A stretch of 64,000 bases of DNA from an uncultured SAR86 cluster bacterium (GCA_902525735.1 CABZIF010000003.1:51447-115446); one strand, 5' to 3'. Positions 26,216-34,552 are shown, numbered from the stretch's first letter. Notes: generated by a model from the letters alone, not told the origin. Numbers and translations: made by a program.

Positions 26216-26833
26216 ATGATTAAAATTTGGGGAACTGAGGCATCAAGAGCACTAAGACCTATTTGGACAGCAGAAGAAATGGGCTTAGATTATGAATTAA
26301 CAATGATGCCATTTCCTCCGAGAGTCTTTATGAAAGAATATTTAGATGTGAATATGTTAGGGACCATTCCTTATTTAATCGATGGAGATGTAAAGATGAC
26401 AGAATCGGTAGCAATGTCCCAGTATTTGGTAGAAAAATACGGTCCTACAGATCTTAGAGTAATGCCAGATGAAGCCGATTATCCTGCATATTTAAATTGG
26501 CTTTATCATTCTGATGCAACATTAACTTTTCCTCAAACAGTGGTCCTTAGATACAAACTTCAAGAACCAGGTGTTGCTGATGCTGCCGTAGAAGGTTACA
26601 GCAGATGGTTTGTTTCAAGATGTAAATTACTTGAAACAGCTTTAGAAGATAAAGAATATCTTTGTTCAAACCGGTTTACTATTGCAGATATTTGCGTAAG
26701 TTATGCCTTTGTTGTTGCAGAATCGTTAGGCATACATCAAGCATTCAAACCAAACATAAAAAGATATACCGAGATGCTCTTTGAAAGAGAAGCCTTTAAA
26801 AAATCTAAAGCTTTTAAATTCGAAGAAAACTAA
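26216..26833 (+). CDS. Glutathione S-transferase family protein
   Basis: A 205-residue GST. The N-terminal thioredoxin-like domain has IWGTEASRALRPIWTAEEMGLDYEL, the cis-proline in GTIPYLIDGD and the glutathione-binding MTESVAMSQYLVEKYG. The C-terminal helical domain has the N-capping motif FTIADICVSYAF. ATG at 26216 is preferred over an in-frame TTG at 26204, because GGAG lies 6 bases before it. Likely conjugates or isomerises an electrophile. It sits in an accessory block of redox genes and shares CTAA with the convergent DUF1295 gene. Confidence 0.9.
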   Translation: MIKIWGTEASRALRPIWTAEEMGLDYELTMMPFPPRVFMKEYLDVNMLGTIPYLIDGDVKMTESVAMSQYLVEKYGPTDLRVMPDEADYPAYLNWLYHSDATLTFPQTVVLRYKLQEPGVADAAVEGYSRWFVSRCKLLETALEDKEYLCSNRFTIADICVSYAFVVAESLGIHQAFKPNIKRYTEMLFEREAFKKSKAFKFEEN

Positions 26834-27702
26834 TTTTTTTTAGGTGGGAAAGGCACTAAAACAGAAGTTCTTTCTAAGTAATCAATATAAGCCGGATCAT
26901 CTTTCCATTTTTTATACCCTCTTGATTCGAGCATTGTTATTCCGCTGATTCTAGTAAGAAGAAAGATGACAAAAATAGGAGATATCAAAGCCACTAATTG
27001 CCATCCAATTAAAACAGGAAAAGCTATTACAGCTATGCCAATCCATAAGACCATTTCTCCAAAATAGTTAGGGTGGCGTGACCAGCTCCAAAGACCAACG
27101 GTAATAAAACTATCTTTATTAGCTGGATCATCTTTAAAATTTGTTTTTTGTTGATCAGCAATAACTTCTATGGAGAAACCAAATATCCATATTAAAGTTC
27201 CTATGACTGCAAAAACATCTATAGCCATTTTCGATTCAGAAGTAATAGCTGCTAAAGCCATAGCTAAGGTAAGAAATACCCATAATCCTTGGATTGTCCA
27301 AGTCATTAAAAACCACCAGAAGTCTTTTTTCATAAGATCGAATCTTCCATCACTGCCTGCTTTTTTCACTCTTATAAATAAGAAAGAACCAAGACGAAAA
27401 GCCCAAATCCAAACAAATAAAGCTAATAAAATATCTCTTAAAGAAATGTCTACAGTAAAAAGAATGGCTAAAAGCGTAACAGAAACATAAGTTAGAGAAC
27501 CTGTTAGATCAAAATAATGTTCCGTTTCAAAAATATATGAGGGAATAAATACCAACCACTGCGCTAAAAATATAAATGCACAACAAAAATAAATTAGAGA
27601 GATCCCGGAAATATTAACACTGCCTTGGTCGATTCCAATAGCAACTAAACTAGCCAGTAAAATACTTATAAAGATTGAAGGAATAGTGATTTTTTTCGAC
27701 AT
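26830..27702 (-). CDS. DUF1295 / steroid 5-alpha-reductase-like membrane protein
   Basis: A 290-residue inner-membrane protein with about seven hydrophobic helices. The C-terminal signature ITVGLWSWSRHPNYFGEMVLWIGI (about 200-223), followed by ITMLESRGYKKWKDDPAYIDYLERTSVLVPFPPKK, defines DUF1295. The fold is related to steroid 5-alpha reductases and isoprenylcysteine methyltransferases, so an NADPH-dependent reduction of a lipid-like substrate is plausible but unproven. It is divergent from the nitronate monooxygenase gene across 79 bases. Confidence 0.9.
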   Translation of the reverse strand: MSKKITIPSIFISILLASLVAIGIDQGSVNISGISLIYFCCAFIFLAQWLVFIPSYIFETEHYFDLTGSLTYVSVTLLAILFTVDISLRDILLALFVWIWAFRLGSFLFIRVKKAGSDGRFDLMKKDFWWFLMTWTIQGLWVFLTLAMALAAITSESKMAIDVFAVIGTLIWIFGFSIEVIADQQKTNFKDDPANKDSFITVGLWSWSRHPNYFGEMVLWIGIAVIAFPVLIGWQLVALISPIFVIFLLTRISGITMLESRGYKKWKDDPAYIDYLERTSVLVPFPPKKN

Positions 27703-27781
27703 ATTAAAATTTTCTAAATTGATATAGAATTTCCCTTCAAAAGATATTAACCTAATATTTTAAATTGAGGGAGTAAAAAAT

Positions 27782-28927
27782 ATGAAATCACCAATATGTG
27801 AAATGCTGGGAGCTGAGTTTCCTTTAGTTGCTTTTAGTCATTGCAAAGATGTCGTTGTTGCAGTTTCAAAAGCTGGTGGAGTTGGTGTTTTGGGAGCAGT
27901 AGGTATGTCTCCTGAGATCTTAGAACAAGAACTAAATTGGATTGATGAGAGAATTGATGGCAAGCCTTATGGTGTTGATGTTTTAATTCCAAACAAAATG
28001 TTGGGTAAAGGCGAAGAATTTAATGCTCAAAAATTAGCCGATATGATTCCTCAAGAATATAGAGACTTTAGAACAGATGTTTTGAAAAATCATGATATCG
28101 ATGCACCAGAACTTAGAGAAAGCGAAGGAGATATGGCAGCCTCTGGATTTGCTCAAAACACAGCTGATCAGGGCGCAAAAGCATTATTAGACGTTGCCTT
28201 TTCTCACCCAATAAAATTAATTGCTAATGCTCTTGGAGTTCCACCGGAATGGATGGTTAAAATGGGTAAGGACAATGATGTGAAAGTAGCAGCTCTTTTA
28301 GGGACTAAAGAACATGCAATTGCTCAGGTTAAAGCCGGTGTTGACATCTTAGTTGTGTCTGGAACAGAAGCTGGTGGACACTGTGGAAGCGTTTCAACTA
28401 TGGTTTTGGTTCCAGAGGTACACAGAGCTATTCAGCCTTATGGCGATGTTCCAATCTTAGCTGCTGGTGGTATTGTAACTGGAGAACAAATGGCTGCTTC
28501 TATGGTTATGGGAGCTTCAGGAGTTTGGACTGCTTCTGTTTGGCTTACAACTGCTGAAGCTGAAACTCATCCGATCGTGAAAGAAAAAATGTTACAAGCA
28601 AGTTCTAGTGATACTGTCAGATCTAGAAGCCGAACAGGAAAACATTCTCGACAACTAAAATCTTCGTGGACAGATGCTTGGGAAGCAGAAACCGCCCCTG
28701 AGCCTTTGCCAATGCCTCTTCAGCCAATGGTAGCTGAACCAGCTTTAGCAAAGGTTAATAAACTAGCTGAAGGCGGACATGATGGAGCAGTAAATCTAGC
28801 TACATACTGGGTGGGGCAAGGAGTTGGTTTAATGACTCAAAGTTTATCTGCTGGCGCAGTTGTCCAAGAATTTAAGCAAGATTTTATCAATGCTTACGAA
28901 AGATTCGAGGGCTTTTTACAAGATTAA
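27782..28927 (+). CDS. Nitronate monooxygenase / 2-nitropropane dioxygenase-like flavoprotein
   Basis: A 381-residue FMN-dependent TIM barrel. N-terminal AEFPLVAFSHCKDVVVAVSKAGGVGVLGAVGMSP is typical. The FMN phosphate-binding regions are GVDILVVSGTEAGGHCG near 187 and PILAAGGIVTGEQMAASMVMGASGVWTAS near 224. Members oxidise nitronates (class I/II) or act as other flavin oxidoreductases. The central segment with ELRESEGDMAASGFA is less standard, so the substrate is uncertain. The stop shares TTAA with the convergent Coq4-like gene. Confidence 0.85.
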   Translation: MKSPICEMLGAEFPLVAFSHCKDVVVAVSKAGGVGVLGAVGMSPEILEQELNWIDERIDGKPYGVDVLIPNKMLGKGEEFNAQKLADMIPQEYRDFRTDVLKNHDIDAPELRESEGDMAASGFAQNTADQGAKALLDVAFSHPIKLIANALGVPPEWMVKMGKDNDVKVAALLGTKEHAIAQVKAGVDILVVSGTEAGGHCGSVSTMVLVPEVHRAIQPYGDVPILAAGGIVTGEQMAASMVMGASGVWTASVWLTTAEAETHPIVKEKMLQASSSDTVRSRSRTGKHSRQLKSSWTDAWEAETAPEPLPMPLQPMVAEPALAKVNKLAEGGHDGAVNLATYWVGQGVGLMTQSLSAGAVVQEFKQDFINAYERFEGFLQD

Positions 28928-29445
28928 GTCGAGTGAGATCCTGACCAGATTACTTTTTTAAGATCTCTTTCTTCGGGAGTTAGAATTTGAATTCCAAATT
29001 CTTCTCTTAAATCACAAATCTTTCTATCTAGAAATTCTTCTGGGTGTTTAAATGGCCACCTTTTTTTCATTTTTCTTGAATTTTTAAACGCAATTTTTAA
29101 CTTCGTGGTGATAACATTTTTATATAATTTAAAAAACCCGACTACACCAACTTCTTTTAAAAGTTTTTTTGTTAATTCTTTCAATTCTGGAAGTTTTGCA
29201 TAGGATGCCAAATAACTAAATTTGTAACTACATCCACAAAAAAGCCATGTATCTAATAATGATTCTTCTTCAAGGGAAGTATCTAGACCAAAAATAACAT
29301 GCAAAGCATCATGATCTCTTATTAAAGTAGATTCTGCATCGGGATCTTTCAAAGGAGTTTTACCGTTTTCGATTAAATAATCTACATAGACTTTAATACC
29401 TTCTCTTAAAGTAAGTTCACAATCTTGGTTTTGATAAATTAACAT
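28924..29445 (-). CDS. Coq4-like protein with HDxxHx11E metal motif
   Basis: A 173-residue soluble protein. It contains RDHDALHVIFGLDTSLEEES, giving exactly the H45-D46-x2-H49-x11-E61 motif of Coq4, the zinc-binding protein of the ubiquinone synthesis complex recently connected with C1 decarboxylation/hydroxylation of the ring. The following helical region (LDTWLFCGC, KLPELKELTKKLLKEVG) also fits. It is shorter than mitochondrial Coq4, and similarity outside the motif is weak by eye, so a Coq4-like role is inferred. It follows the SDR gene by 38 bases on the same strand. UbiA is encoded elsewhere in the window. Confidence 0.7.
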   Translation of the reverse strand: MLIYQNQDCELTLREGIKVYVDYLIENGKTPLKDPDAESTLIRDHDALHVIFGLDTSLEEESLLDTWLFCGCSYKFSYLASYAKLPELKELTKKLLKEVGVVGFFKLYKNVITTKLKIAFKNSRKMKKRWPFKHPEEFLDRKICDLREEFGIQILTPEERDLKKVIWSGSHST

Positions 29446-29483
29446 CTTGGCAAAATTAATAAATTCTTAAGTTTTAGTCAATA

Positions 29484-30242
29484 TTAATGATTCCACCATG
29501 CTTGGTCAGAAAAAGCTCTTATGTCAATTTCATGAGTCCAAGTGGATTTTTTTTGCTTAGCTACAAATAAATAAGTTTCGGCAACTTCTTCAGGCAAAAT
29601 CATCCCATTTTGACCTTTCTGTTCTTTGAATTTTTCAAAAAGTTCAGGGCCTAACATTTTTCCTAATGTGTCTGGTGCATCCACCGCTCCGTCAATAATC
29701 ACGTGAGCAACGTGAATACCATCTTTTGAGAATTCAGCATTCAATGATTGGCAAAGCATTCTTCTGCCTCCCATAGCAGCAGCATGAGAATGCTGACCTT
29801 TATTTCCTCTCACGGCTGAAGTCGCAGATGTAACAATAATATTACCTGTTTGTCTTTCTTTCATTTTTGGCGTCACAACTTGAGCGAGTCTAAATAATCC
29901 AAAAGTAGCCATTCGCCAGCCCATTTCAAAAGCTTTATAGCTTGTTTCTGCTAAAGATCGATCTCCTATTTGAGCTCCTATGTTATAAATAACAGTATCA
30001 ATTGGACCAATTTCTGATTCAACTTTATTTACTAAATCTTCAATAGAATTTTCATCAATTACGTTTAGTAAAGAACCCGAGGCTTTTCCTCCTGAATCTT
30101 CAATTTCTTTGATTAATGTTTCTAAACCCTCTCTGTCAGTGCGCCTTGCTAAATATGAATGATAACCATTTGAAGCGAATTTCTTTGCTACAGTTCCTCC
30201 AATTCCTGCTCCTGCACCAATTACCAAGCAAACCTTTTCCAT
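29484..30242 (-). CDS. Atypical short-chain dehydrogenase/reductase (SDR)
   Basis: A 252-residue Rossmann protein. The cofactor motif is CLVIGAGAGIGGTVAKKF at residues 5-22, and the structural NNAG motif is replaced by YNIGAQ near 86. A Ser is present in VTSATSAV (about 139-142), but the usual YxxxK catalytic pair is replaced by H153-AAA-M157 (GQHSHAAAMGGRR). C-terminal GIHVAHVIIDGAVDAPDTL resembles a subfamily of atypical SDRs with a substituted tyrosine. It may be a non-canonical reductase or a non-catalytic binder. It lies 3 bases from the zinc alcohol dehydrogenase gene, suggesting a shared pathway. Confidence 0.87.
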   Translation of the reverse strand: MEKVCLVIGAGAGIGGTVAKKFASNGYHSYLARRTDREGLETLIKEIEDSGGKASGSLLNVIDENSIEDLVNKVESEIGPIDTVIYNIGAQIGDRSLAETSYKAFEMGWRMATFGLFRLAQVVTPKMKERQTGNIIVTSATSAVRGNKGQHSHAAAMGGRRMLCQSLNAEFSKDGIHVAHVIIDGAVDAPDTLGKMLGPELFEKFKEQKGQNGMILPEEVAETYLFVAKQKKSTWTHEIDIRAFSDQAWWNH

Positions 30243-30245
30243 AGT

Positions 30246-31292
30246 TTACTTATGAGTTAAAGAAACAAGACCACGGAGTTCTCCGGATTTCATTTCTTTA
30301 AGGGTTCTGTAGGCCTCTGATACGTCTCTAGATTCTACTTCGACAGGTTCAATTTTTCCTGCTGAGACTAACTTCATTAAATCTTTCATCTCTCCTAAGC
30401 TACCAACATAAGAACCCATTATTTTTTTTTCGGTTAGAGTTAAAAGAGGTAAAGGTATAGTTAATTGTCCTCCAAAAAGGCCAACAATAACTTGCTTACC
30501 TCCTTTACTAAGGCATTGATAACCCAAATTTACGGAAGCTTCTGCTCCGACAAAATCTACTATCGCTTTGGCTCCGCCTCCAGTAGCTTCCATAATTTGG
30601 TTAGCAGCGTCTTCAGATGAAGAGTTAATAGTTAAAGAAGCTCCCAAATCTCTTGCTACTTTTAATTTTTCATCATCTATATCTAGGACAATAGGATTTA
30701 TTCCATATGCAGCTTTGGCAATTTTTAATGCTAATAATCCCAAGCCTCCAGCACTTACAATGATAAGAGAACTATCATGAGTATAGGGTTCGGCTTTTCT
30801 CAGGGCACTGAAAGCAGTAAGACCTCTGCAAGCATAACTTCCTGCAAGACTATCCGGAGTATCTCCAGCATCAAAAAGGTATTGTTCTCCTGGAATCAAA
30901 ACGTGATCTGCATAACCTCCACTTACATTAATTCCAATATTGCTATTGTTCATACAATAATGAGTTTTATCGTTTTTACATAGTTCGCAATCACCACAGC
31001 CTATCCAAGGGTAAACCACGTATTTTTCACCAACTTTTACCTTTGAAACTTCTTCACCTACTGCTACTATTTTTCCAAAAACTTCATGACCCATTGTGAG
31101 TGGTTCTAGAAGGGGAGTAGGAAGTTTGGCTCCACCACCTAAATCAAAATAGCCATCGTGTATATGAACGTCTGAGTGACAAACTCCACAAGCGATAGTT
31201 TTTATAAGAACTTCACTTCCCTTAGGCAAAGGTGTTTCAACATTTTTTTCTTCTAAAGGTTTTCCATTTTCTATGACTTGATATGCTTTCAT
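30246..31292 (-). CDS. Zinc-dependent alcohol dehydrogenase (MDR family)
   Basis: A 348-residue medium-chain dehydrogenase. The catalytic zinc ligands are C38 (IACGVCHSDVHIHDG) and the H69-E70 of MGHE. The structural zinc cysteines are C99, C102, C105 and C113 (GCGDCELCKNDKTHYC). The NAD(P) fold follows with VSAGGLGLLALKIAKA near 180 and VLDIDDEKL. It oxidises an alcohol or reduces an aldehyde; the substrate is unknown. It is followed closely by the SDR gene and preceded by a DUF1330 gene, all on the minus strand. Confidence 0.92.
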   Translation of the reverse strand: MKAYQVIENGKPLEEKNVETPLPKGSEVLIKTIACGVCHSDVHIHDGYFDLGGGAKLPTPLLEPLTMGHEVFGKIVAVGEEVSKVKVGEKYVVYPWIGCGDCELCKNDKTHYCMNNSNIGINVSGGYADHVLIPGEQYLFDAGDTPDSLAGSYACRGLTAFSALRKAEPYTHDSSLIIVSAGGLGLLALKIAKAAYGINPIVLDIDDEKLKVARDLGASLTINSSSEDAANQIMEATGGGAKAIVDFVGAEASVNLGYQCLSKGGKQVIVGLFGGQLTIPLPLLTLTEKKIMGSYVGSLGEMKDLMKLVSAGKIEPVEVESRDVSEAYRTLKEMKSGELRGLVSLTHK

Positions 31293-31306
31293 TTTATTAT
31301 TTTATC

Positions 31307-31621
31307 TTATCTTGTTGGCATTGATTTTATAACAGTTAAATTTTTTAAGTCGGTTGCCGGCCTTCTATATTTTTCTGCCAATTCTTGATAACTGGTTGAT
31401 GAAAACCAATTATTCATCTCTTCTTCCGATGGAAAGGTCCACATTATGATACGACCTTCTATAGGGGAAGTTCCCTCCAAATGGATAGATTTATCATCCA
31501 TAGTAATGAATTCACCATTGTGCTCTTTGAGAGTACCAAAAAAACCTTTTTCGTAATTTCTGAATAACTCGGCATCTTCTATTTCAAGATTTGCGATGCA
31601 GTAAACTCTAGTTTGAGACAT
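31307..31621 (-). CDS. DUF1330 protein
   Basis: A 104-residue protein of the DUF1330 family, a dimeric alpha-beta barrel fold. It begins RVYCIANLEIEDAELFRNYEKGFFGTL and has IEGRIIMWTFPSEEEMNNWFSSTSYQELAEKYR, the characteristic second half. No activity is established for the family. The gene lies 14 bases before the zinc alcohol dehydrogenase gene on the same strand and is probably cotranscribed with it. Confidence 0.85.
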   Translation of the reverse strand: MSQTRVYCIANLEIEDAELFRNYEKGFFGTLKEHNGEFITMDDKSIHLEGTSPIEGRIIMWTFPSEEEMNNWFSSTSYQELAEKYRRPATDLKNLTVIKSMPTR

Positions 31622-31686
31622 TTCTACTCCATTTATTACTAAAGAGTATAAACAAAAAATAAAATAAAGGTTGTGAAATTGGAGAG

Positions 31687-32175
31687 TTAAATTTTATCTT
31701 CAGACCAATCTAAAAAATCTTTTAACTCTTTAGGAGATAAATTTGAAAGCTCAGCAGTATCATTTAAGTTAAGATTTACTAACTCTGCACCCTTTTTTGT
31801 TATCTTGAGATATGCTTTTAAGAGTTCAGTACTTTTTTCAGTAGCGTGGTATTCGACGACTCTTTTATCTTTACCAGGATTTTTTTCAAAATAACCCACT
31901 TGAACTGATTTGCTTAAAAAACGTTCTATGCTTCTGATGTTTAAATCAGTAACACCTGTTAAATCACTGATTGTAAAAAAACCTTTTTTTATATGACAAT
32001 CCATTATGACCATTCTTATGAGATCGTATCTAATGTCTTGAGTATAAACGTTATCCCAACCTAGCCTGTCAGACATTTCTTTGAAAACGTTATACTTTTC
32101 AACCTCAAATGCCAGCATCAAATCTGAAAAACCTTTGAGTTTTTTTAATTTTTTTTTGTCTTTAAAGATATGCAT
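31687..32175 (-). CDS. Winged-helix (MarR-like) transcriptional regulator
   Basis: A 162-residue basic protein with a predicted winged helix-turn-helix at about 45-130: DIRYDLIRMVIMDCHIKKGFFTISDLTGVT, a recognition helix around NIRSIERFLSKSVQVGYF, and a wing VVEYHATEKSTELLKAYL. The layout resembles MarR-type regulators, but no subfamily is certain. It precedes the DUF1330-ADH-SDR-Coq4-like genes by 65 bases and is a candidate regulator of them. Two inverted repeats lie directly upstream of its start, suggesting autoregulation. Confidence 0.75.
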   Translation of the reverse strand: MHIFKDKKKLKKLKGFSDLMLAFEVEKYNVFKEMSDRLGWDNVYTQDIRYDLIRMVIMDCHIKKGFFTISDLTGVTDLNIRSIERFLSKSVQVGYFEKNPGKDKRVVEYHATEKSTELLKAYLKITKKGAELVNLNLNDTAELSNLSPKELKDFLDWSEDKI

Positions 32176-32206
32176 GTTACTTCCTTGTAATTTAACTTAG
32201 CATAAC

Positions 32207-32227
32207 TTGTAAGCAACTTTCTTACAA
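32207..32227. promoter_or_regulatory. Inverted repeat upstream of the winged-helix gene (candidate operator)
   Basis: TTGTAAG, 7 bases, CTTACAA: a perfect 7-base inverted repeat (21 bases in total) starting 32 bases upstream of the winged-helix regulator start. A third TTGTAA half-site lies at about 32185. Spacing of two half-sites by about one and a half helical turns suits a dimeric winged-helix protein. Binding is inferred, not shown. Confidence 0.45.
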
Positions 32228-32250
32228 ATCTTCTTAACTAAAATGACATC

Positions 32251-32277
32251 TGATAACCAATGATCAACTTGTTATCA
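32251..32277. repeat. Inverted repeat at the end of the Anbu gene
   Basis: TGATAAC and GTTATCA (32251-32257 and 32271-32277) are perfect 7-base arms around a 13-base spacer. The right arm contains the stop codon of the Anbu gene. It could be a weak stem-loop ending the Anbu transcript (no T-run follows) or another operator for the downstream regulator gene. Confidence 0.35.
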
Positions 32278-33015
32278 TTCTTCCCAGTTGAATTTTGGTA
32301 GGGCGTGGATTGCACTATCTAATTGTTCTGCCCAAATAGAAGAAAGTTCTTTGAAGAAAGGAGAATCTAATTTTAGCTGATCTTGAAAATTCAAATTAAT
32401 TTGATCTTTTTTAAAAACAACAAAATCTATAGGCGGGCCAACGGTTAAGTCACTCTTCATTGTCGAATCAAAGGATAATAATGCTGCTCTGGCAGAATCT
32501 CCCAGTGGTGTATTGGCAACAATCATCCTATCTAAAATTGGTTTTCCATATTTCGTTTCACCGATTTGTATAAATGGAGTTTCATCAGCAACATAGATAA
32601 AATTTCCTTCCGGATAAACCAAAACCAAGTTAGGATCTTGACCTTTAATTTGTCCACCAACAATAAAATGAGAGCCCAAAAGGGCAGTGCTCTGATCGAT
32701 TTGTTCTGTTGGATCGTGATTTTTTGACTGTTGTTCAATACTAATCTTGCCAACATAGTCGGCTACCGCTTCAATATCTTCGCAGAGGTTTAAATTAATT
32801 TCGCTGTTGTTATTTTCTAGGTCTTTTTCAATTTGATGATAAACGGCTTGAGAAGTAGCTAAATTGCCAGCAGTTAAAATAACGAAGGCTCTATCGCCAA
32901 CATTATAGGTAAACATTTTTGTATAAGATCCAATATTATCCAAACCAGCATTGGTTCGAGAATCTGAGGCAAAAACTAAACCTTCTTCAACTTTTATAGC
33001 AAGACAATAAGTCAT
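32275..33015 (-). CDS. Anbu, bacterial proteasome-like Ntn hydrolase
   Basis: A 246-residue protein of the Anbu (ancestral beta subunit) family, related to HslV and proteasome beta subunits. It begins MTYCLAIKVEEGLVFASDSRTNAGLDNIGSY, with Thr2 as the expected N-terminal nucleophile once Met is removed, followed by the proteasome-like VGDRAFVILTAGNLATSQAV and DPNLVLVYPEGNFI. Anbu forms open ring or helical assemblies; its natural substrate is unknown. It is divergent from genes for a circularly permuted ATP-grasp enzyme and an alpha-E protein, its usual partners. The transglutaminase-like gene that commonly completes the set is absent here. Confidence 0.92.
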   Translation of the reverse strand: MTYCLAIKVEEGLVFASDSRTNAGLDNIGSYTKMFTYNVGDRAFVILTAGNLATSQAVYHQIEKDLENNNSEINLNLCEDIEAVADYVGKISIEQQSKNHDPTEQIDQSTALLGSHFIVGGQIKGQDPNLVLVYPEGNFIYVADETPFIQIGETKYGKPILDRMIVANTPLGDSARAALLSFDSTMKSDLTVGPPIDFVVFKKDQINLNFQDQLKLDSPFFKELSSIWAEQLDSAIHALPKFNWEE

Positions 33016-33032
33016 ATGTTATTTTTTTGAGC

Positions 33033-33070
33033 AATTGATGCTTTGTTTTGGAACAAAAAAACAATCAATT
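33033..33070. promoter_or_regulatory. Nested inverted repeats in the Anbu / ATP-grasp divergent promoter
   Basis: Within the 94-base divergent gap, AATTGAT (33033-33039) pairs with ATCAATT (33064-33070). Inside it, TTTGTT (33042-33047) pairs with AACAAA (33052-33057) around TTGG. Both repeats have nearly the same centre, which suggests one symmetric operator shared by the divergent genes. AT-rich sequence makes short repeats common by chance, so this is tentative. Confidence 0.4.
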
Positions 33071-33109
33071 AGCTGTTATATTTAATATGTAAAATATTAT
33101 AAATTTTTT

Positions 33110-34552
33110 ATGAAAATTTCTTGGAAAAAATATCCCAGCTCTTCTTTTTACGATGAATATGTTACACCACAAAACACTCTAAGGGGACATTCAAAAAAAA
33201 TCGGAACTTTTTTGGAATCTTTATCGCTAGAAGATTTGAAAGAAATAAATTTAGCAACTGAGACGGCCATTAAGTCTATGGGAATTTCATTCAGAGTCTA
33301 TGCCGATGAGGCCGATGATGGACAAGATAGAATGTGGCCATTAGATTTCATTCCAAGGTTAATTCGACAATCTGAATGGCAACAAGTTGAAAAAGGATTG
33401 AAACAAAGAGTCAAAGCTCTAAATATGTTCATTGAAGATTGTTATAACAAACAAAACTTTTTGAATGAAAGTGAAATGGATAAATCTTTGGTAATAGATT
33501 CTCCTGCTTACAAAAAATATTGTGTTGATGTGAAGCTAAAACATAACACTTGGTCGCATATTTGTGGATCAGATCTTATTAAGGCTCAAGATGGAAAGTT
33601 TTATGTTTTGGAAGATAACTTAAGAGTTCCATCAGGTGTAAGTTACATGTTGGAAAATAGAATGATTATGAAAAGAGTTTTTCCTGAATTATTTTACCAA
33701 TATGGCGTCACTCCAATAGATGCTTATCCGACTAAACTTTATGAAACTTTAGCTTCGGTTAGCAATTCAAGATCTAAACATCCTGAGATAGTTTTGCTTA
33801 CTCCTGGTATGTTCAACTCTGCATATTATGAACACTCTTTTTTGGCACAACAAATGGGAATAGATTTGGTTGAGGGCAGAGACTTGATAATCGGTAAAGA
33901 AGGTTTTGTGTATAAAAAAACAATTGAGGGATTAGTAAAAGTCGATGTGATTTACAGAAGGATTGATGATGATTATCTCGATCCTGATCAGGGCAATCCT
34001 AAATCTGCCATTGGTGTAAAGGGGCTTATCAAGGCTTGGCAACAAAAGAAAGTTGCTATTGTAAATTCTCCTGGTTGTGGAATTGCTGACGATAAAGCAG
34101 TTTATGCTTTTGTTCCGAAAATGATTAAATATTTTTTAAACGAGGAGCCAATCATTAGAAATATAAAAACTTTCCTCCTCACAAACAAAGAACATAGAGA
34201 TCACGTTTTTAATAATTTTAAAGACATGGTGATAAAGCCCGTTGCAGAATCTGGAGGCTATGGGATTGTGATAGGCAAAAGCTGTAGTAGATCAGAAAAA
34301 GACTCAACTGTAAGAAAAATAATGAACAACCCAAGGAATTTTGTTGCCCAACCTTTAATATCGTTATCTACTACTCCTACTTATTCTGGAGAAAGTCTTG
34401 AGCCAAGACATCTAGATTTGAGACCTTTTATCTTATCCGGAGAAAAACAATATGTAACTGTGGGTGGGCTCACCAGAGTAGCGCTCAAAAAGGGTTCCAC
34501 AGTTGTCAACTCCTCACAAGGAGGAGGCAGCAAAGACACATGGATAGTTTGA
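33110..34552 (+). CDS. Circularly permuted ATP-grasp protein (DUF404/DUF407)
   Basis: A 480-residue enzyme of the circularly permuted ATP-grasp type 2 family, predicted to form peptide or amide bonds using ATP. Motifs include DGQDRMWPLDFIPRLI near 67, DLIKAQDGKFYVLEDNLRVPSGVSYMLENR near 153, the DVIYRRIDDDYLDPDQ segment near 280, and VIKPVAESGGYGIVIGK near 380, the ATP-grasp lysine and glycine-rich loop. C-terminal STVVNSSQGGGSKDTW is typical. It is directly followed, with no spacing, by the alpha-E gene. The pair, with Anbu, is predicted from published genome-context work to belong to a peptide-synthesis and peptide-processing system of unknown product. Confidence 0.92.
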   Translation: MKISWKKYPSSSFYDEYVTPQNTLRGHSKKIGTFLESLSLEDLKEINLATETAIKSMGISFRVYADEADDGQDRMWPLDFIPRLIRQSEWQQVEKGLKQRVKALNMFIEDCYNKQNFLNESEMDKSLVIDSPAYKKYCVDVKLKHNTWSHICGSDLIKAQDGKFYVLEDNLRVPSGVSYMLENRMIMKRVFPELFYQYGVTPIDAYPTKLYETLASVSNSRSKHPEIVLLTPGMFNSAYYEHSFLAQQMGIDLVEGRDLIIGKEGFVYKKTIEGLVKVDVIYRRIDDDYLDPDQGNPKSAIGVKGLIKAWQQKKVAIVNSPGCGIADDKAVYAFVPKMIKYFLNEEPIIRNIKTFLLTNKEHRDHVFNNFKDMVIKPVAESGGYGIVIGKSCSRSEKDSTVRKIMNNPRNFVAQPLISLSTTPTYSGESLEPRHLDLRPFILSGEKQYVTVGGLTRVALKKGSTVVNSSQGGGSKDTWIV

